Source of the DNA: Ectocarpus siliculosus
Lineage: Eukaryota > Sar > Phaeophyceae > Ectocarpales > Ectocarpaceae
Reading direction: 5' to 3'
Length of the DNA stretch: 64,000 nucleotides
NCBI GenBank assembly: GCA_000310025.1
Contig: FN649149.1
Coordinates: 3,516-67,515, forward strand
How positions within the stretch are numbered: the stretch's first letter is position 1; the number at the start of each line of letters is the position of its first letter. The notes under the pieces were generated by a model, which saw nothing but the letters and a program-made list of their open reading frames with translations, made no database searches and was not told the origin of the DNA. Both the position numbers and the translations under genes were made by a program. Positions 34,391 through 46,600 of this stretch are shown piece after piece.

Positions 34391-37300
34391 CTCTCTCTGT
34401 TTCAGTCTCTCTCTCTCCCCCTCTATCTCTCCCTCTTCTCTCTATTTCTTCTCTACGGCTACGGACTCCAGAGGAACACGATACATCTCCAAATCCTCGT
34501 TCTACGCCACGCCATCTCTGGGGGGAGAGAAGTAGAACCCACGAAGAACAGTTCTTACCCTGGCATTCTACGAAATACTCCAACACAACACAACGCATCT
34601 ACCACTACCCCCACTGGTGGGGGAAAAGCAAGTCTATTTCACCCCCGATCACCTGGGCCTTACCCTATTAGACCCGAACCGACACACAATACAGTTGGAT
34701 AGGCTCCGCTGTTCGTTCAAAACCGCAAAGGCAACTTGTCCCAAACGTTGCAGGCGGAAGGAAACAGGAAACACGTTACTAGAGGGCAACCAGCTATGTC
34801 TGTCTGCCGCTTATCCCACAACAAGAATTTTTTAAGAACCCGTTCGGTGCTTTGTCGTCGTCCCTCACCGTTGAAGGAACCTCCCGCGCTGCGGACCGCC
34901 TCAGACCCATCCAGCTCGACCCTCTCCACCATGATGTTTGCCATGCTGTTCTCGGGCTGGACCTCCACGCGAACGAAGAGGACGGGCTTGATCTTCGTCC
35001 CCACAATGCTCATCGTGGCGCCATCCATCCTGCATCAAGGTCGGTTGGTGTTGGGGTTCAAGGAGTTTTACATGGCGTGCGTTGGGGGAACACGGCAGCA
35101 GCAGGGGGGGCTTGTGAAACACCGACAGCATCGAAAGCTCCGACCGTGTGTAACGGGCGTGCAAGACAAGTTCGTGTATCGTCACGAAACAAACGATAAA
35201 CGATGTCTGTCGCCACGAGCATAGTATAGGGGTGGGTAGCCGGGCTTTTCGCCTTGCCTCGTCATCTTGGTCACGGAGAACTTCAGTGCTATGGTAAACA
35301 TAGATGCAGCAGTAGGATGAGAGAAACTACACCTTTAACCGTGATTGTTTATCCGGGATGGGTGCAACACGTGAAGCAGTGGAACACTGGCGGAGGGAGA
35401 GAAGGACGGGCTTCGAGGTGCAGCTTGTTCCATGGTTGCCCCACGGCCTTCAACACCGGCCACGAGGATAACGAAATAGAAACGGGGGGTTAGCTTTGTT
35501 GTTGCTATCGTTCTTGACAAAGCTCTGAAAAGGCAGTGGCTCAATATGCCCAGCAACATCAAAACGGCCGCGAGAGACACTGTTTGTTCCCGATCCACCA
35601 AAACAGGATCCAAGACGACATACAACATCCGATTGGAAGGCGTGGGTCGGCCCTCTCGCTTGCTTGTTCTATGAACCCCCCCCAGGAGGAACTACCATGA
35701 TCCCGCCGCACCTGAATGTTTCTTCGGACAAACGGGTGATCATCTTGGGATCGAGCAGCGAGTACTCCGTCGGCGGCAGAGCCAGATAGTCCTTTAGCTT
35801 ACGTGTTCCTTCGCCCTGGAGATAGACAATGTTCACAACATCAATTTGGTGAGATTTCTATTCAACGCTGGGAACAGCAGCAGGTTGGTCGAAGCCACCC
35901 GTTCCGTCATCACCAATCGAAAATTTCTCGTGTTCAACGCTTCTTCCCTTGAGCTTGGCCTCCAGACAGACCCGTGCTTTCCACACGGTTTCTGCACCAC
36001 GGTCTATTCCTACGCTTTCCTTACCCCCCCCCCCTCCCGACGTCAATGGTTTAACGACTACGGCATGCACGACTATGAGTACCCCCCCCCCTCCCAATAG
36101 GAACAAACCAGGGAGCAACGTATCGGGATTTCTTGGACAGATTAGGATATGCGTGGAAGTTGGAGACGCGACACTAGCATGTACTGAGTACGTGGTATGC
36201 AGGTTAAAACCGGACGTTCCAGCTGCCAATAAACCCGTACGTATAATGCACAACGCAGAAACAGTGCAGCAAGAAAAAGCACTGTCCTGTGAACGGCTAA
36301 GTTGGAAAGGGCGTACACCCCTTCAAGGCACATGGATGTGGAGCGAGAGTGTGCGCGGCTGTGGAGCCATGCGTAGGCGGGGCATGAGGGAGGGAGGGAG
36401 GGAGAGAGGGAGGGAAAAAGCGAGAGCTCCAGAAAGAGCGTGAGAATCGCAACTCCTCGCCAAGCTGCACGAGGAGAGAATCGAAACGTCTAAAATGCAT
36501 CCCAAGTCCAAGTGACTTGAAATGGTGGTTTTCCCATTCCGGGCTCTAAAGAACGGAATGCTGGTCTGTGACTCCCGTGAGCGGCCCGCACGGCAACGGA
36601 AATCCGGCGCTACACACCGAGAACATAAGCACAGCCATTCTTCGGCTGACGTCTCTCTATCTGCTTCAGTGGCAAAACTTGAGCTCAAGTAGGTGCAGCA
36701 CCCTGCAGGACATTGTCGCTCAACCCTCGCGGTAAAAAACACATGCCTTGAACATAGCGCTTACCTAGCATCAATCAACGGTGCACTGACCTCACGTCCC
36801 TTTGTGATGTTTGGGTAGGGTAGGGTTAGGGTATAGGGTGCTAATCGGGATGCACGAAGAGTGTGGTTGTAAAAGACTCCTGATGTGTCTTGCTTCCTGC
36901 ATCAACCATTGCTTTCGACAAAGAAAGGCGTAAGGTCGCCCACCCTGTAAATGCTCGCCACCCATCGACGATTGGTTTCGACAGAGTTGAAAGGTCGCCT
37001 CAGCAGTGCTTACCACGTGCACATACGCTCGAAACAGGTTTGGGATCTGGGGCAAACAGTAGTTGCAGGCCTTGTACAGCAGACCACCTTCGCGGGAAAT
37101 TCAGTACTATGAGGAAATAGAACAGGGAGGGGGTACGCAGACCGTATTCCCTAACCCTAACCCCAACCCTACCCCACCTTCCCCGACTGTATGCTTTATC
37201 CAATATGTCTCCTGAACACAAAAACCCTGAGCTTGCACAGTTCTCCATCCACGCGTCGCATGGTGTGTATGTCTTTAGTATTAGCACGAACGCGCTAACT

Positions 37301-38371
37301 GGCTGGCGAATGAAAAGACGTCAGCCTCAGTAAGTCTCAGTGCGGTTGAAAACACAAAACACTTCTAAATGGCATTAACTGGGAACCCGTGAGGGGGCGG
37401 CATGGGGGAGGCTAAGCCATTCTCCGGAATAAAGACAGAAACGGTATCTAGAATCAGAGGAATCCTGCACATGTCTCCCAAGGCTGCTTGCTACCTTGCA
37501 CTCGAGTTCAGGGCATCCCGCTAAACAGGGAACCGCTAAACCGGGCCGACAACTGTAGTCGTAAACCGGGTCTCCGACCGCACCAAAAATTAGTTGCTCT
37601 TCTTGTTTGTCTGGTCGGACAGCAGGCTTTTAACCAACGCACAGCCTCCCGGCGTGTTCAACTCGGCTCTTGCGCCCTAATTTAACCACCCGTACACATG
37701 CATAGCTCTGCGGCTACATAAGTGTGCAAACGTGAGGCGTACAGCAGCAGTATCAACTCATTTCGTTAACGATAATAGAGCCAGCATCGGAGGATTAATT
37801 TCAAATAACGATGACTTGTCGGCACGACCGACCAGGTACTATTGTAGTTTCGAGCACAAACTCAACGACACAACCATATCCACTTCGACATGTCACCGTG
37901 GAAACTCACCACCTCGACGTTGCTCCTCTTAGAGGCGCTCCAAACGACCCGGTCGCCATTGTCCCAGTCGTAGGTGAACAGCTGCTTCTTTTCCGCCTCC
38001 CCCACTCTCTGCCGCCTGCTGGTGCTGTTCCTTCGCCAAGGCCACCTCCCGCTTGATTGCTCGTCGTTGCAATCGCTTTCTTCTCTCGTTGCTGCTGCCG
38101 TACCAACGGCTTCAACACCAGCCTTTGCATCACCACCGACCTGTCGCTGTGCTCGGCAGGATACTACCCCCGCGCAATCATGATTGCCCCGGTGCCGACG
38201 ACATGTGGCGCTGCAGGTGCTAATCTGCGCTGGGGTGATGAACCCTATCACTATCCCCGTAACAAGCAGTAGAGCAACCGCACCGTGCAGAAGGGGCTGC
38301 CTCCGGCTATCCACCGCCATGCTGAATAGCATACAACAAGAAGAGACACGTAAGCACGTCTGTGCCACCAC
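33180..38371 (-). CDS. DUF1997-family protein, probably plastid-targeted
   Basis: Five exons on the minus strand: 38371-37910, 35815-35712, 35029-34869, 34075-33882 and 33287-33180. All phases agree, giving about 342 residues from the longest start. Exon 1 has a hydrophobic stretch (GAVALLLVTGIVIGFI) preceded by basic residues, then a long low-complexity region, compatible with the signal part of a bipartite plastid-targeting sequence in algae with complex plastids. The later exons carry the family order: LKDYLALPPTEYSLLDP, then RLSEETF, then IVGTKIKPVLFVRVEVQP, ELLVPNENFVPVGVLRRAGN and FLRRDYARWA near the end. DUF1997 proteins are known from cyanobacteria and plant chloroplasts and have no defined reaction. 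Family and location are assigned from pattern memory only. Later starts at residues 14 and 18 are possible and would put the hydrophobic stretch nearer the N-terminus. Confidence 0.82.
34156..34440. repeat. (CT)n microsatellite in an intron of the DUF1997 gene
   Basis: Pure and slightly interrupted CT repeats with a TATATATATA insert near 34228. A sub-repeat containing GACTGCTTGTG, GTCCACG and ACTGGTGTGAAAC occurs at about 34108 and 34247, so the array has been partly duplicated. Confidence 0.9.
36036..36100 (-). repeat. SINE-like repeat, partial copy
   Basis: GTCAATGGTTTAACGACTAC, GGCATGCACGACTATGAGTA and a C-run, matching the 3' half of the copy at 51469-51577. It lies in the first intron of the DUF1997 gene. 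Confidence 0.55.
36808..37206 (-). repeat. Telomere-like repeat blocks
   Basis: 36816-36836 reads GGGTAGGGTAGGGTTAGGG. 37115-37206, read on the minus strand, has the same order as the copies at 10797 and 52128: ATAAAGCATACAG, GGGGTTAGGGTTAGGG, a spacer, CTGCGTACCCCCTCCCTG and TTCTA. Both lie in the first intron of the DUF1997 gene. Confidence 0.72.
37503..37590 (+). repeat. Dispersed repeat, copy 2 (first copy at 12148-12230)
   Basis: TTCAGGGCATCCCGCTAAAC, GGAACCGCT and ACCGGG, nearly identical to the copy in the YHS gene intron. Confidence 0.6.
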
Positions 38372-40644
38372 TTCGACCGCAAAGCCTATGCGCGTCGTGT
38401 GATTCGAACCGGAAATTTAGCAGTTGCCAGTACGCGCTCGCATGTTCAGTCAGAGACGGTCAGCCCGTCAGATGACGTCACCATGGGGGGGCACCATAAC
38501 TGAGAGCATGGTTTGGGTATGAGTATCCAAGGTCGATCTTCGCGTACCCCCCGAGAAGCAGCGAAGCAACGTGGTGTACACGAGGCAGCAGCAGGGAACC
38601 TGCTGCTACACACAGCCTACCACGGGAGAGAGTGAGCCACGTCGTCTATCACATATCATACCTTTGGGCTTGGAGCTCTGGCAGGCTTCACCTGGCGTGA
38701 GCAACTAGAAACGGTATTTTCCGGGTACGTGCTTTCGGTGAGTGCGATATTCCCACGGGGGCCTACGTTCCGATTATATATATAAAGCCAGCACTTTTTC
38801 GAGAATACGCACGCGTACATACGCATACGACCACTACAAGTAGGGTGTGTGTAGGTTGTGCTGTGCGCTTAGCTCTACGGCATTCAAAGGTTAATTCGCT
38901 TTGTCATCGCGGCCAACACGCAAACATGCATTGGGTCTTTTTCGGCGATTGCTGCTGTTTATTTTGGCCGCTCTTTGAAGTTTCGTGTGTCGTGTAGTCA
39001 GGCATTCAATCAAACGTCTCGTGTTGTCAGGCAGTCAGGCAGGGTGCGGACGAGGTCCCGCCACATGTTCCACGGCGTGCTTCCTGTGGATCTTTGAAGT
39101 AGCTTCCGCCTCACGGAGCTCGAATCGCGTCTTCCGTACTCCTCTCTTGATGTCGACTGCTGTTGTGGCCCGAAGGCTGCCTCGCCTCGGGTGCGGGATG
39201 CGGCTTATTCGGTACAGATGGTTTATTTGTCCCGTCATCCCGTTAGTTTGTCCGCCACTCTCCATCTTCATGTGTAATTAAACCGGAGGAGAATTTGCAT
39301 CCACTACTCCCCCGAACCCAGGGACATACTCACTCTTCCTCCATATCTCGTCGATTCTCTCCCAACTGGAAGTGGAAGATGAACGCTCGCGAAGACAGCA
39401 CAGCTGTTGGGTGCATGCCAACCATGTTCTGTTGGTAGCAGTGTTCGCGCCGCAAAAATGCGCATGAAGGTCAAGACGGGAAAACATGCCAAAGGAGATC
39501 TTCTGACCCTTCCAAACACGAAGACAAGCTACCGCACAGAAGAGGGGGGGGGGGCGCACGCGGGGGCGGGGGAGTGAACTGAAGACCAGCTTGCCCTCAA
39601 CATCAACTTTCGTTTTGCTCAACCTTAACATTCATCTCGCGTACATCGCGTCAACATTTACTATTACCTTTAATTCTTCCAAGCATGATGATGAACACAA
39701 ACCGAGCTGTTTGCGTCATGATTCTCTTCGGCGGTGTGCGTCTGTCGTTATCGAGAACGGAACAAGGAAATGCACTCACTGTGTATGTTGATGTTTTAAA
39801 TACGCCCTGTAGATGTATATATTGTGCATGATCAACCCACCTCAAATCGTCGGAGACTGCTGTGTCACAGTCTTGCACGGCTCGCCCTCTGGTGGGAGCG
39901 GGTCCCAAACCGCATCCGAAGAGAGGAAGACATGACCAGTGCAACCAATAGCAGTGCGGTAGTGCAACGAACGACGCGGTTGTCTCTATTGCAGTAAATA
40001 AAAATAACACGCCACACCGAACAACAGACGTCAACACATCCGCTTTGAGAGTGATTTCCTGGCTGTGATGCCTTCTGAGAAATACACCGGCGCTGCAGCT
40101 GGTTGTTGTGTGCTGCTGGATGGAGTTGGAGGCAGACAGCGTGGGCATTTGTTCTGCTCTCCATGTACACCGCTGGTGGGCGTCTACTCTCCGCTACCGT
40201 GTGCATACTACCGCTTTTTGTAGAATGGACTCGTCGGTGAATACCCTTCCCTTAGCAGAAGGAAACTCTCTCAAATTCAAAATGAAGTTATGACCGCAGA
40301 CAACTTATTCTATGCATACGTGAACCCGGGCCTAGATGTCAGCAATTGCGACGGTAGATGTCTTTGTCAGGACCTGCGAGCGACGGACGGAAACATGCGC
40401 ATGAGCGAATTGGATAGGGGAAATCGCACCGCTCTCATTATTACTGCGTGACTACCTGCGCGACTTCCCCCTCAAGATTGCGAGGTTGTCGCTCCGGAGA
40501 GATTGGAACCCACAACCGGTAGGTTTGCTAACGCATGTAGTTGTGTTTCCAAACCTTGGATTGTTCCGCCCATCAGGAGGTTCTGTTCAGCAAGGAGTGA
40601 GCGCCTAGGAGCAAATCGACACAACTTGAACTGGCGGCGCAAAG
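38372..40644. other. Divergent intergenic region between the DUF1997 and kinase genes
   Basis: It should hold both promoters, but no core promoter motif stands out. It contains a G-run at 39543-39555. A minus-strand segment near 39000-39160 is open in two frames, with no family match. GATTCGAACCGG at about 38400 is a perfect reversed B-box without a matching A-box. No gene is supportable. Confidence 0.45.
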
Positions 40645-43600
40645 ATGGACGCGGTGGCCGTGGAGCATCCCGACTCCCCTGTGGTTGACACGCTGTCGGG
40701 CATCGAGTCTAAGAAGCACCGCATGCAGACAGGCCAGGACAGCGATGATTTCTCAAGGTACGTCAGGCGCAATCGCCAGTGTTGTTGAGTTCTCTCAAAA
40801 GATTTTTTTCTATCCCGGAACAAAAATGAGCCACCTTTGGCAAAGTAGAAAGGAACGATTGGCCATCCATCAGCCCTGTGGGAACAATGCTCCGACCGCT
40901 CGAGGACGCGTGGTCAATGGGCAAACAGCGAAGGCATGGCAAAACACGAGTACGCCCCCCCTGGCGAAACATGACTACCCTCCCCCCCCTTTCCCCCCGC
41001 TCGTTCTCCAGCCGATACGAGTTGCTGGAACAGGTAGGTTCCGGAGCTTCGGGGACTGTGTGGAAGTGCCGCTTGGCCCCCGGCAACGGCCCTCCCAAGC
41101 GTGCGGGGGGCCCCGTGGCTGGCGAAGACCCCGTGCCGGGGAGGATCTACGCGGCCAAGATCATCGATCTGCGGCCGTTCAAGCTCCGGGAGAGGTTCAG
41201 CATGCAGAGGTCAGCCAGCCGCTGGCGTCATGTGCTGTTTGCTGTTGTTATTGTGACCGTGCTCTTTTTTTTTTTTTTGGGGGGGGGGGGATACACTGGT
41301 CCATGTGGAACGAACGCAGTTTCGAGCTTCGTGCAAGCGCAAAGGAACACCGCAGCAAGCACACTCAAGTCTTGCCCGCCGCATCTGGCCGACATTGATG
41401 CTCGCCGCACGACAATCTTCTCGCCTCACATGGACCGCTTTTTGTTTATTTTGTGCGACTGGGGTGCTTCCCTTGGACAGGTTGATGCGGGAAGTGGACA
41501 TCATGCGGCGATTGCGACACCCCAACATCATTCACCTCGTCGAGGCTCTCGACACCCCGGAGCAGGTGTGCGATCTCCGGAGATAGATGTGTCTTGTGAG
41601 ACGTGTTTTGTCTGAGGTAACCACGGCACGTTCAAGTCCATTCAGAGAATAAGCTCGGCTGAAGCACCTGGTGTCTTCTCTCACGTCCTTGATTCGGATG
41701 GAGGCCGCCGTACTAACGCTGTCTGTTGCCTTGGGGGCATCACTAGAAAAGTGGTAGTTAGCGGCGGTGGCGAATACTTTTCCGGACTCAACGGCATGCC
41801 GCGAATACCCCACATTTCTCCTCTCCTCCCCGGCGCAGGAGGCCTCATCCAATCCAACAATTACGTTTAATTCTCTCTCTCTGCCCTTGACTACCACCTC
41901 GATTATTATTATTGTTATTATTTTAATTTTTTAATTTAATTTTTTTTTTTTGTCACTATGCAAATTTATTTTTTGTCTCGTTTTCACTTTCTTTTTTTGT
42001 GGGGGCTCCTGCGTGGTAACAGTTGGTGCTCATTCTGGAGTACGCTCCCGGGGTGGAGCTGTTCGACGCCATCCTGTCCAAGGCGAGCTTCAGCGAGAGT
42101 GAAGCCCGACCGGTCTTCGTCCAGGCAAGACGTCTCGGATGATGTTGCAAATGACGCTCGCTCGGCAGAAGTTGTACGTGTGCTTTTGCTCATTAGCATC
42201 TCGACCGCGCTAGCCTGTTGACCAATGAAAAGACGTCAGTGCCAGCGGGTTTTATGTAGTGTCCCTGGAAGGGAGCCACAGTGCGGTGTGGCTGTGTGTA
42301 TGTGTGTTCTTTTTTTAGCATCTACCGCATTATCCCGCTGGCCAATGAAGGGGCAAGGTGTCCGTCTTGTATCAGGATAGTGTGTGTTGCGTGTTTTGCA
42401 AGCAGGGTGTCCGGCAAGAGGTTAGTAACGCCACTTCTAAAGGTCGGTCGGTGCCGCGAGCGCAAGGTGGATGCTGTCGAGTCACGCTCTTGCATGTACC
42501 ACAGGAGATGCTTTCGGGGGGGGGAGTAGAAGTATCACTGCTATTGTGGTGCGTGTCGTCTTACAGTAGCAGCTGCTATGCCACTGGTTCAAGCTGCTTT
42601 AGGTTATAAGAAGGAGAAGCTAAAACTGCCTCACGCAATTCCCCCCCCCCACTATATCAAAACCGCCAAGTGTTATGGGGACGGTAAACAAGCGGAGGCG
42701 ACACCTGAGTCGCACTCTCCGCATGGATTGGGATTGCTGCGTGCTGTTTGGTGCATGTTGTGTGCTTGCTTACTGACGCGCTCTTGCTGCTTTTGCCGTC
42801 CCCTCCCTCTGGCAGGTGGCGAGGGCTCTGCAGTACATGCACTCGAAGTCGATCGTCCATCGAGACGTCAAGCCCGAGAACGTGATGATCATCGACAGGA
42901 CTGCGCCAGACGGGCTCTATCCAGAGGTATGAGTAGATCGACAGCGGTACGGTATTGACGACGCGTGCTTCACCTTTGGCACGAGGTGACGTATGTATAG
43001 CGCCTCGTCGATACGCCCCCCCCCCCCCCCTCCCTAAAGGGGGGCGAGTAAAACATGTTGTGGGGGGGCCAAAACCCTCACTCCGCGCAAGGGGGATGAT
43101 CGAACCACGTTGTGTTAAAATGGTCAAGCATCCTCGAGGCAGTTACACAGTGCTTACAACTGTCTCTGGAAGTTAAAGCACTAGAAAATAAATTAAGTCA
43201 TACGCAGCTGTCATCCGTAAGCAAGGAAGTAAGCACAAGATGCCGAACACCCTTAGCAGAATGCAGCTCACCCTTCATGCGACTCGCCAAATACCTCACG
43301 GCGCTTCGCGCTTGGTGATGTGAGAGCCTGGTCCGGTGAGAACCCGGCGTGCTCCGTCCCGGCTTTGTAGGGATGCGAGGTCAATGGTCTAACCGTTGAG
43401 GCATGCAAAACATAAGAGTACGCCCCCCCCCCCCCTCCGGAACCACCCATGTTTGAGCCACACAGTGTCCGCTCTGATTACCGTATATGACATAAGATAG
43501 CACACCCCCTGGACCAATTTTCAAAGCTCGATTACGCCATGACAAAGAGGATGCATAAATGAAACAATGCATTTTTGGAAAGCTCACGACGAGACAGCTT

Positions 43601-46600
43601 TATCCCCACCGTTTTCGGTGCTGTAACTCTTTCTGTTGTTGAGAAATCGAGATTTGAAAATCGGTCCAGGAGGTGTATTATCTTGTGCTATTTACGCTGC
43701 TCCGCTGCATGTCTCGTGCCCCGGTGCATCCAATACGTTTGGCGACGTGGCTCAGATATCTGGATGGAGTTTGCTCACCTACTCCGAGCAACGTGAAACC
43801 CTCACCCGCTCTGGGCATAGGTAGGCCTGAATCATGGCCGTCCGTTGCTACCCTTCAAAAATGATCGTTACAGGCCAAGCTGCTAGACTTCGGGCTGTCG
43901 AAGGCGATAGACGCTGACACGGGGGGCTCCGTGGCACGAACATTCGTCGGGACCCCCAGCTACCTGGCGCCGGAGGTGGAGGAGAGGAAAGGGGGCAAGG
44001 GGAAGCCGTACGGGACGCCCGTGGACTGCTGGAGCCTTGGGGCCATGCTGTACGTCATGCTGGTCGCTCGCTTCCCGGAGTTCCAAGTGCAGGTGAGCCT
44101 CGCCGGCGAGGGTTTCTGTTGTGGTGGGCACTTTTTAGGCAACATGCATGCATACACTCAAAGAATGACTGCTGTGAAACGAGGCAATCGTCTTCGACAC
44201 ACGTTGGGAGATTGCAGCTTTTGTGGCGAAGGTGTCCACACTACCCGTTCGAGATATAACCACTGCAGTCGAAGGGGACCGGTTTGCGTTTTTTTTTTTT
44301 CTTGGTGCGTGTTGCCGTTGGGGATGGTAGCTATTGCAGCACATTGTGTTTGGGCTTCGTTGTCTCCTCTGGCCCCGTCAGGCGATGCTTTTTTTTTTTT
44401 TGTGGATTATAATCGCCAGGCGGTGCTTGTGGTCGGCGGTACCTCGATGGTGTTTATGTGAGTTTTATGCCCACTGTGGCCAACTGCTGCCCTGCAGAAC
44501 GACGACACCACCATGCACAGCTAGCTCTGCTGTGCTTTCAAGCGTCTAGCAGCGAACCTCATGTCATCCTCTCCCCGTTGTTGTGCGCAATCTGCTGCTT
44601 GGCCCCCCTGTTGCCTAGGGTGCAAGGAAGCACGTCCGCATGCACGGGGCCGCCTGGGACAAAGTGTCAGCCGAGGCGAAGGAGTTGATACGGAACCTGA
44701 TGGCGTTCGATGCGGGGGCAAGGCTAACGGTGGACAAGGTGCCTAGGGAAACATATATTGTTGATAGTCTTGAAATATGTTGCTTTGGAATGCATGGGAT
44801 ACCATCATCGCGAAGATGGTTGGTCGTTTACGGGTTGAGTCGTTTTTTGCTGCAGCGTCGAGCGTCAATGTGGAAGCGCCAACACAGTGTTGTTGCTGCG
44901 ATCACACGGAAATTTGATCTCTAAGATGTTGGAGCGGCTACTAATAGGCGGGAGGAGTGTTGAGAGTTCTCTCCTGCGACGCAACTGCTGTTACGGGTGC
45001 AATAAAGACTGTCTGGGGGGTGTACCTCCAACGAATGAAGCCACCCCCTCAACTAACCGCTGTTGCGGGTGGGGCAAGGATTTCGTGGAATCACCAACAC
45101 ATAAAGCCCACCCCCTTCCGCCCCCCTGGCGCGCAGGCCTTGCGGCACCCATGGTTGGGAGACTTGGCTGCCAGGGACGCACCACCGTCCCCGTTGCAGC
45201 AGGCGACGGCGCCGCCACGAAACCAGTTTCAGGGGATGCCCCCGCTGTCCGAAAGCTACGAGTTTGTGGTGTCTCCGGTTCCTGCGGGGGGGGCGAAAGC
45301 GGAGGCGGCGGCAGCGGTCGGCGGTTCCGATTCTCTTGGCTCGCAACCTTACCAGCAGGTGAAGGGAGTGGGGGCGGCTGTTAGGCGCGGCATTTTTTTT
45401 TTTTTGTATCGTAGTCTGGAATTCGGATTGGCGAAGGCTGCCTGCATCCTAAGCCTGGAGGGTTTTCTGGTTGTTTTATTTTGGAACAGTACCACTTTGG
45501 AAGGCGTGCTGCACTCTTCACATTCCTTCTCTCTGCCCCCCTCTTTATGTTGGAAGTGTCGTAGTGCATGAGGGCATCTGTGCCTGTTTTGTCTTTTTCT
45601 CTTTCGTTCTCTCCCCCCGACTTTTTTTTCCCGTTATGGCCGGGCGCGGAAACCTCCACAAAAGTTATGTTTTTGCTTTTCTAGCCATGTGTGGGAGATG
45701 GTTGTCGTTTGCTCAATTGCTCAAGGTTGTGCCCTTGCTGCTTTGTCGTCCTCGAAATGAGATTTGTTCGTTTTCGCCTGTAGCGTGCTCGGCGCAAAGC
45801 AGAGTAATTACCCGCACAGTGGCAGCAGCCTCAGAACCGTATCCCGTTACGCCTGGACACTTGCCACCAAAACCACCGGTTTAGAACCGAAAACAACCAA
45901 AGACAACAGCGTAAACCCTACAGCAGTGGATTGGCATAGACAGACTCCCCCTTATGGGTGCCCCGCTTGGCATCACGGTTTGTATCGCTAAACTCCCTAG
46001 GACCGCACTCTCCTACTTGCTGCTGTTGACCTCGTCTTTCGAATGCTCCATCGTAGTCAAGCGGCGGCGGCTCCAGCAGCAGCAGCAGCAACGGCGGCGA
46101 CGGTGCTTGGGGCGGGAGGCTTCCCATCGTCACCGAGCAGGAGACGCCCCCAGCAAAGACGGCTAGGAAGTCGTTCGAGTTTACCCCTACGGGTCCCTCC
46201 ATCCGCGAGGTACGCAGCAAGCTAAATACGATGCCATGTTCGTTGTTGGGTGCCCATGTTGTTTGTCGTCGTCCTTCACGGTGTCTTTTTTTTTGCAGTA
46301 GATGGTGATGCTTGATGATGTGATGTCTTCATCATCTGCTGTATTTCACTCCGAGCTGTGTTTGGCGTGGGTGTTGGTGATGGTGTGGATTGTGGACGGA
46401 CTGCCGACTGCCGTCTGGAAGAGTGGGCTTGAGCGTTTCCAGCTCTCGTTTCATTCGGTACTCTCAGGACTTCCACGGTATCGTTTATCCGAAACAGATG
46501 CGGGAAACAAGCTTTGAACAACTCGCGTCATCATCCTTGCGTGTGCTGAGTGCCAAAGCAGATATTATGCCATCGGTTGATTTCGGGGGGGGGGAGGGAT

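Noticed and set aside
34156-34598. Protein of alternating Arg-Glu (minus) or Ser-Leu (plus) around 34250-34440
   Set aside because: Simple translation of a CT/GA microsatellite inside an intron whose flanking exons are firmly placed.
38390-38470. tRNA gene suggested by a perfect reversed B-box (GGTTCGAATC)
   Set aside because: No A-box at the right distance and no acceptor-stem pairing could be found.
39000-39165. Minus-strand coding exon with two open frames upstream of the DUF1997 gene
   Set aside because: No family match, no splice partner in phase, and two frames equally plausible.
45794-45990. Additional kinase exon (frame with [18 protein letters not shown])
   Set aside because: Starts after a TGTAG acceptor but needs a phase that exon 8 (ending in phase 0) does not supply, and has no clear donor.
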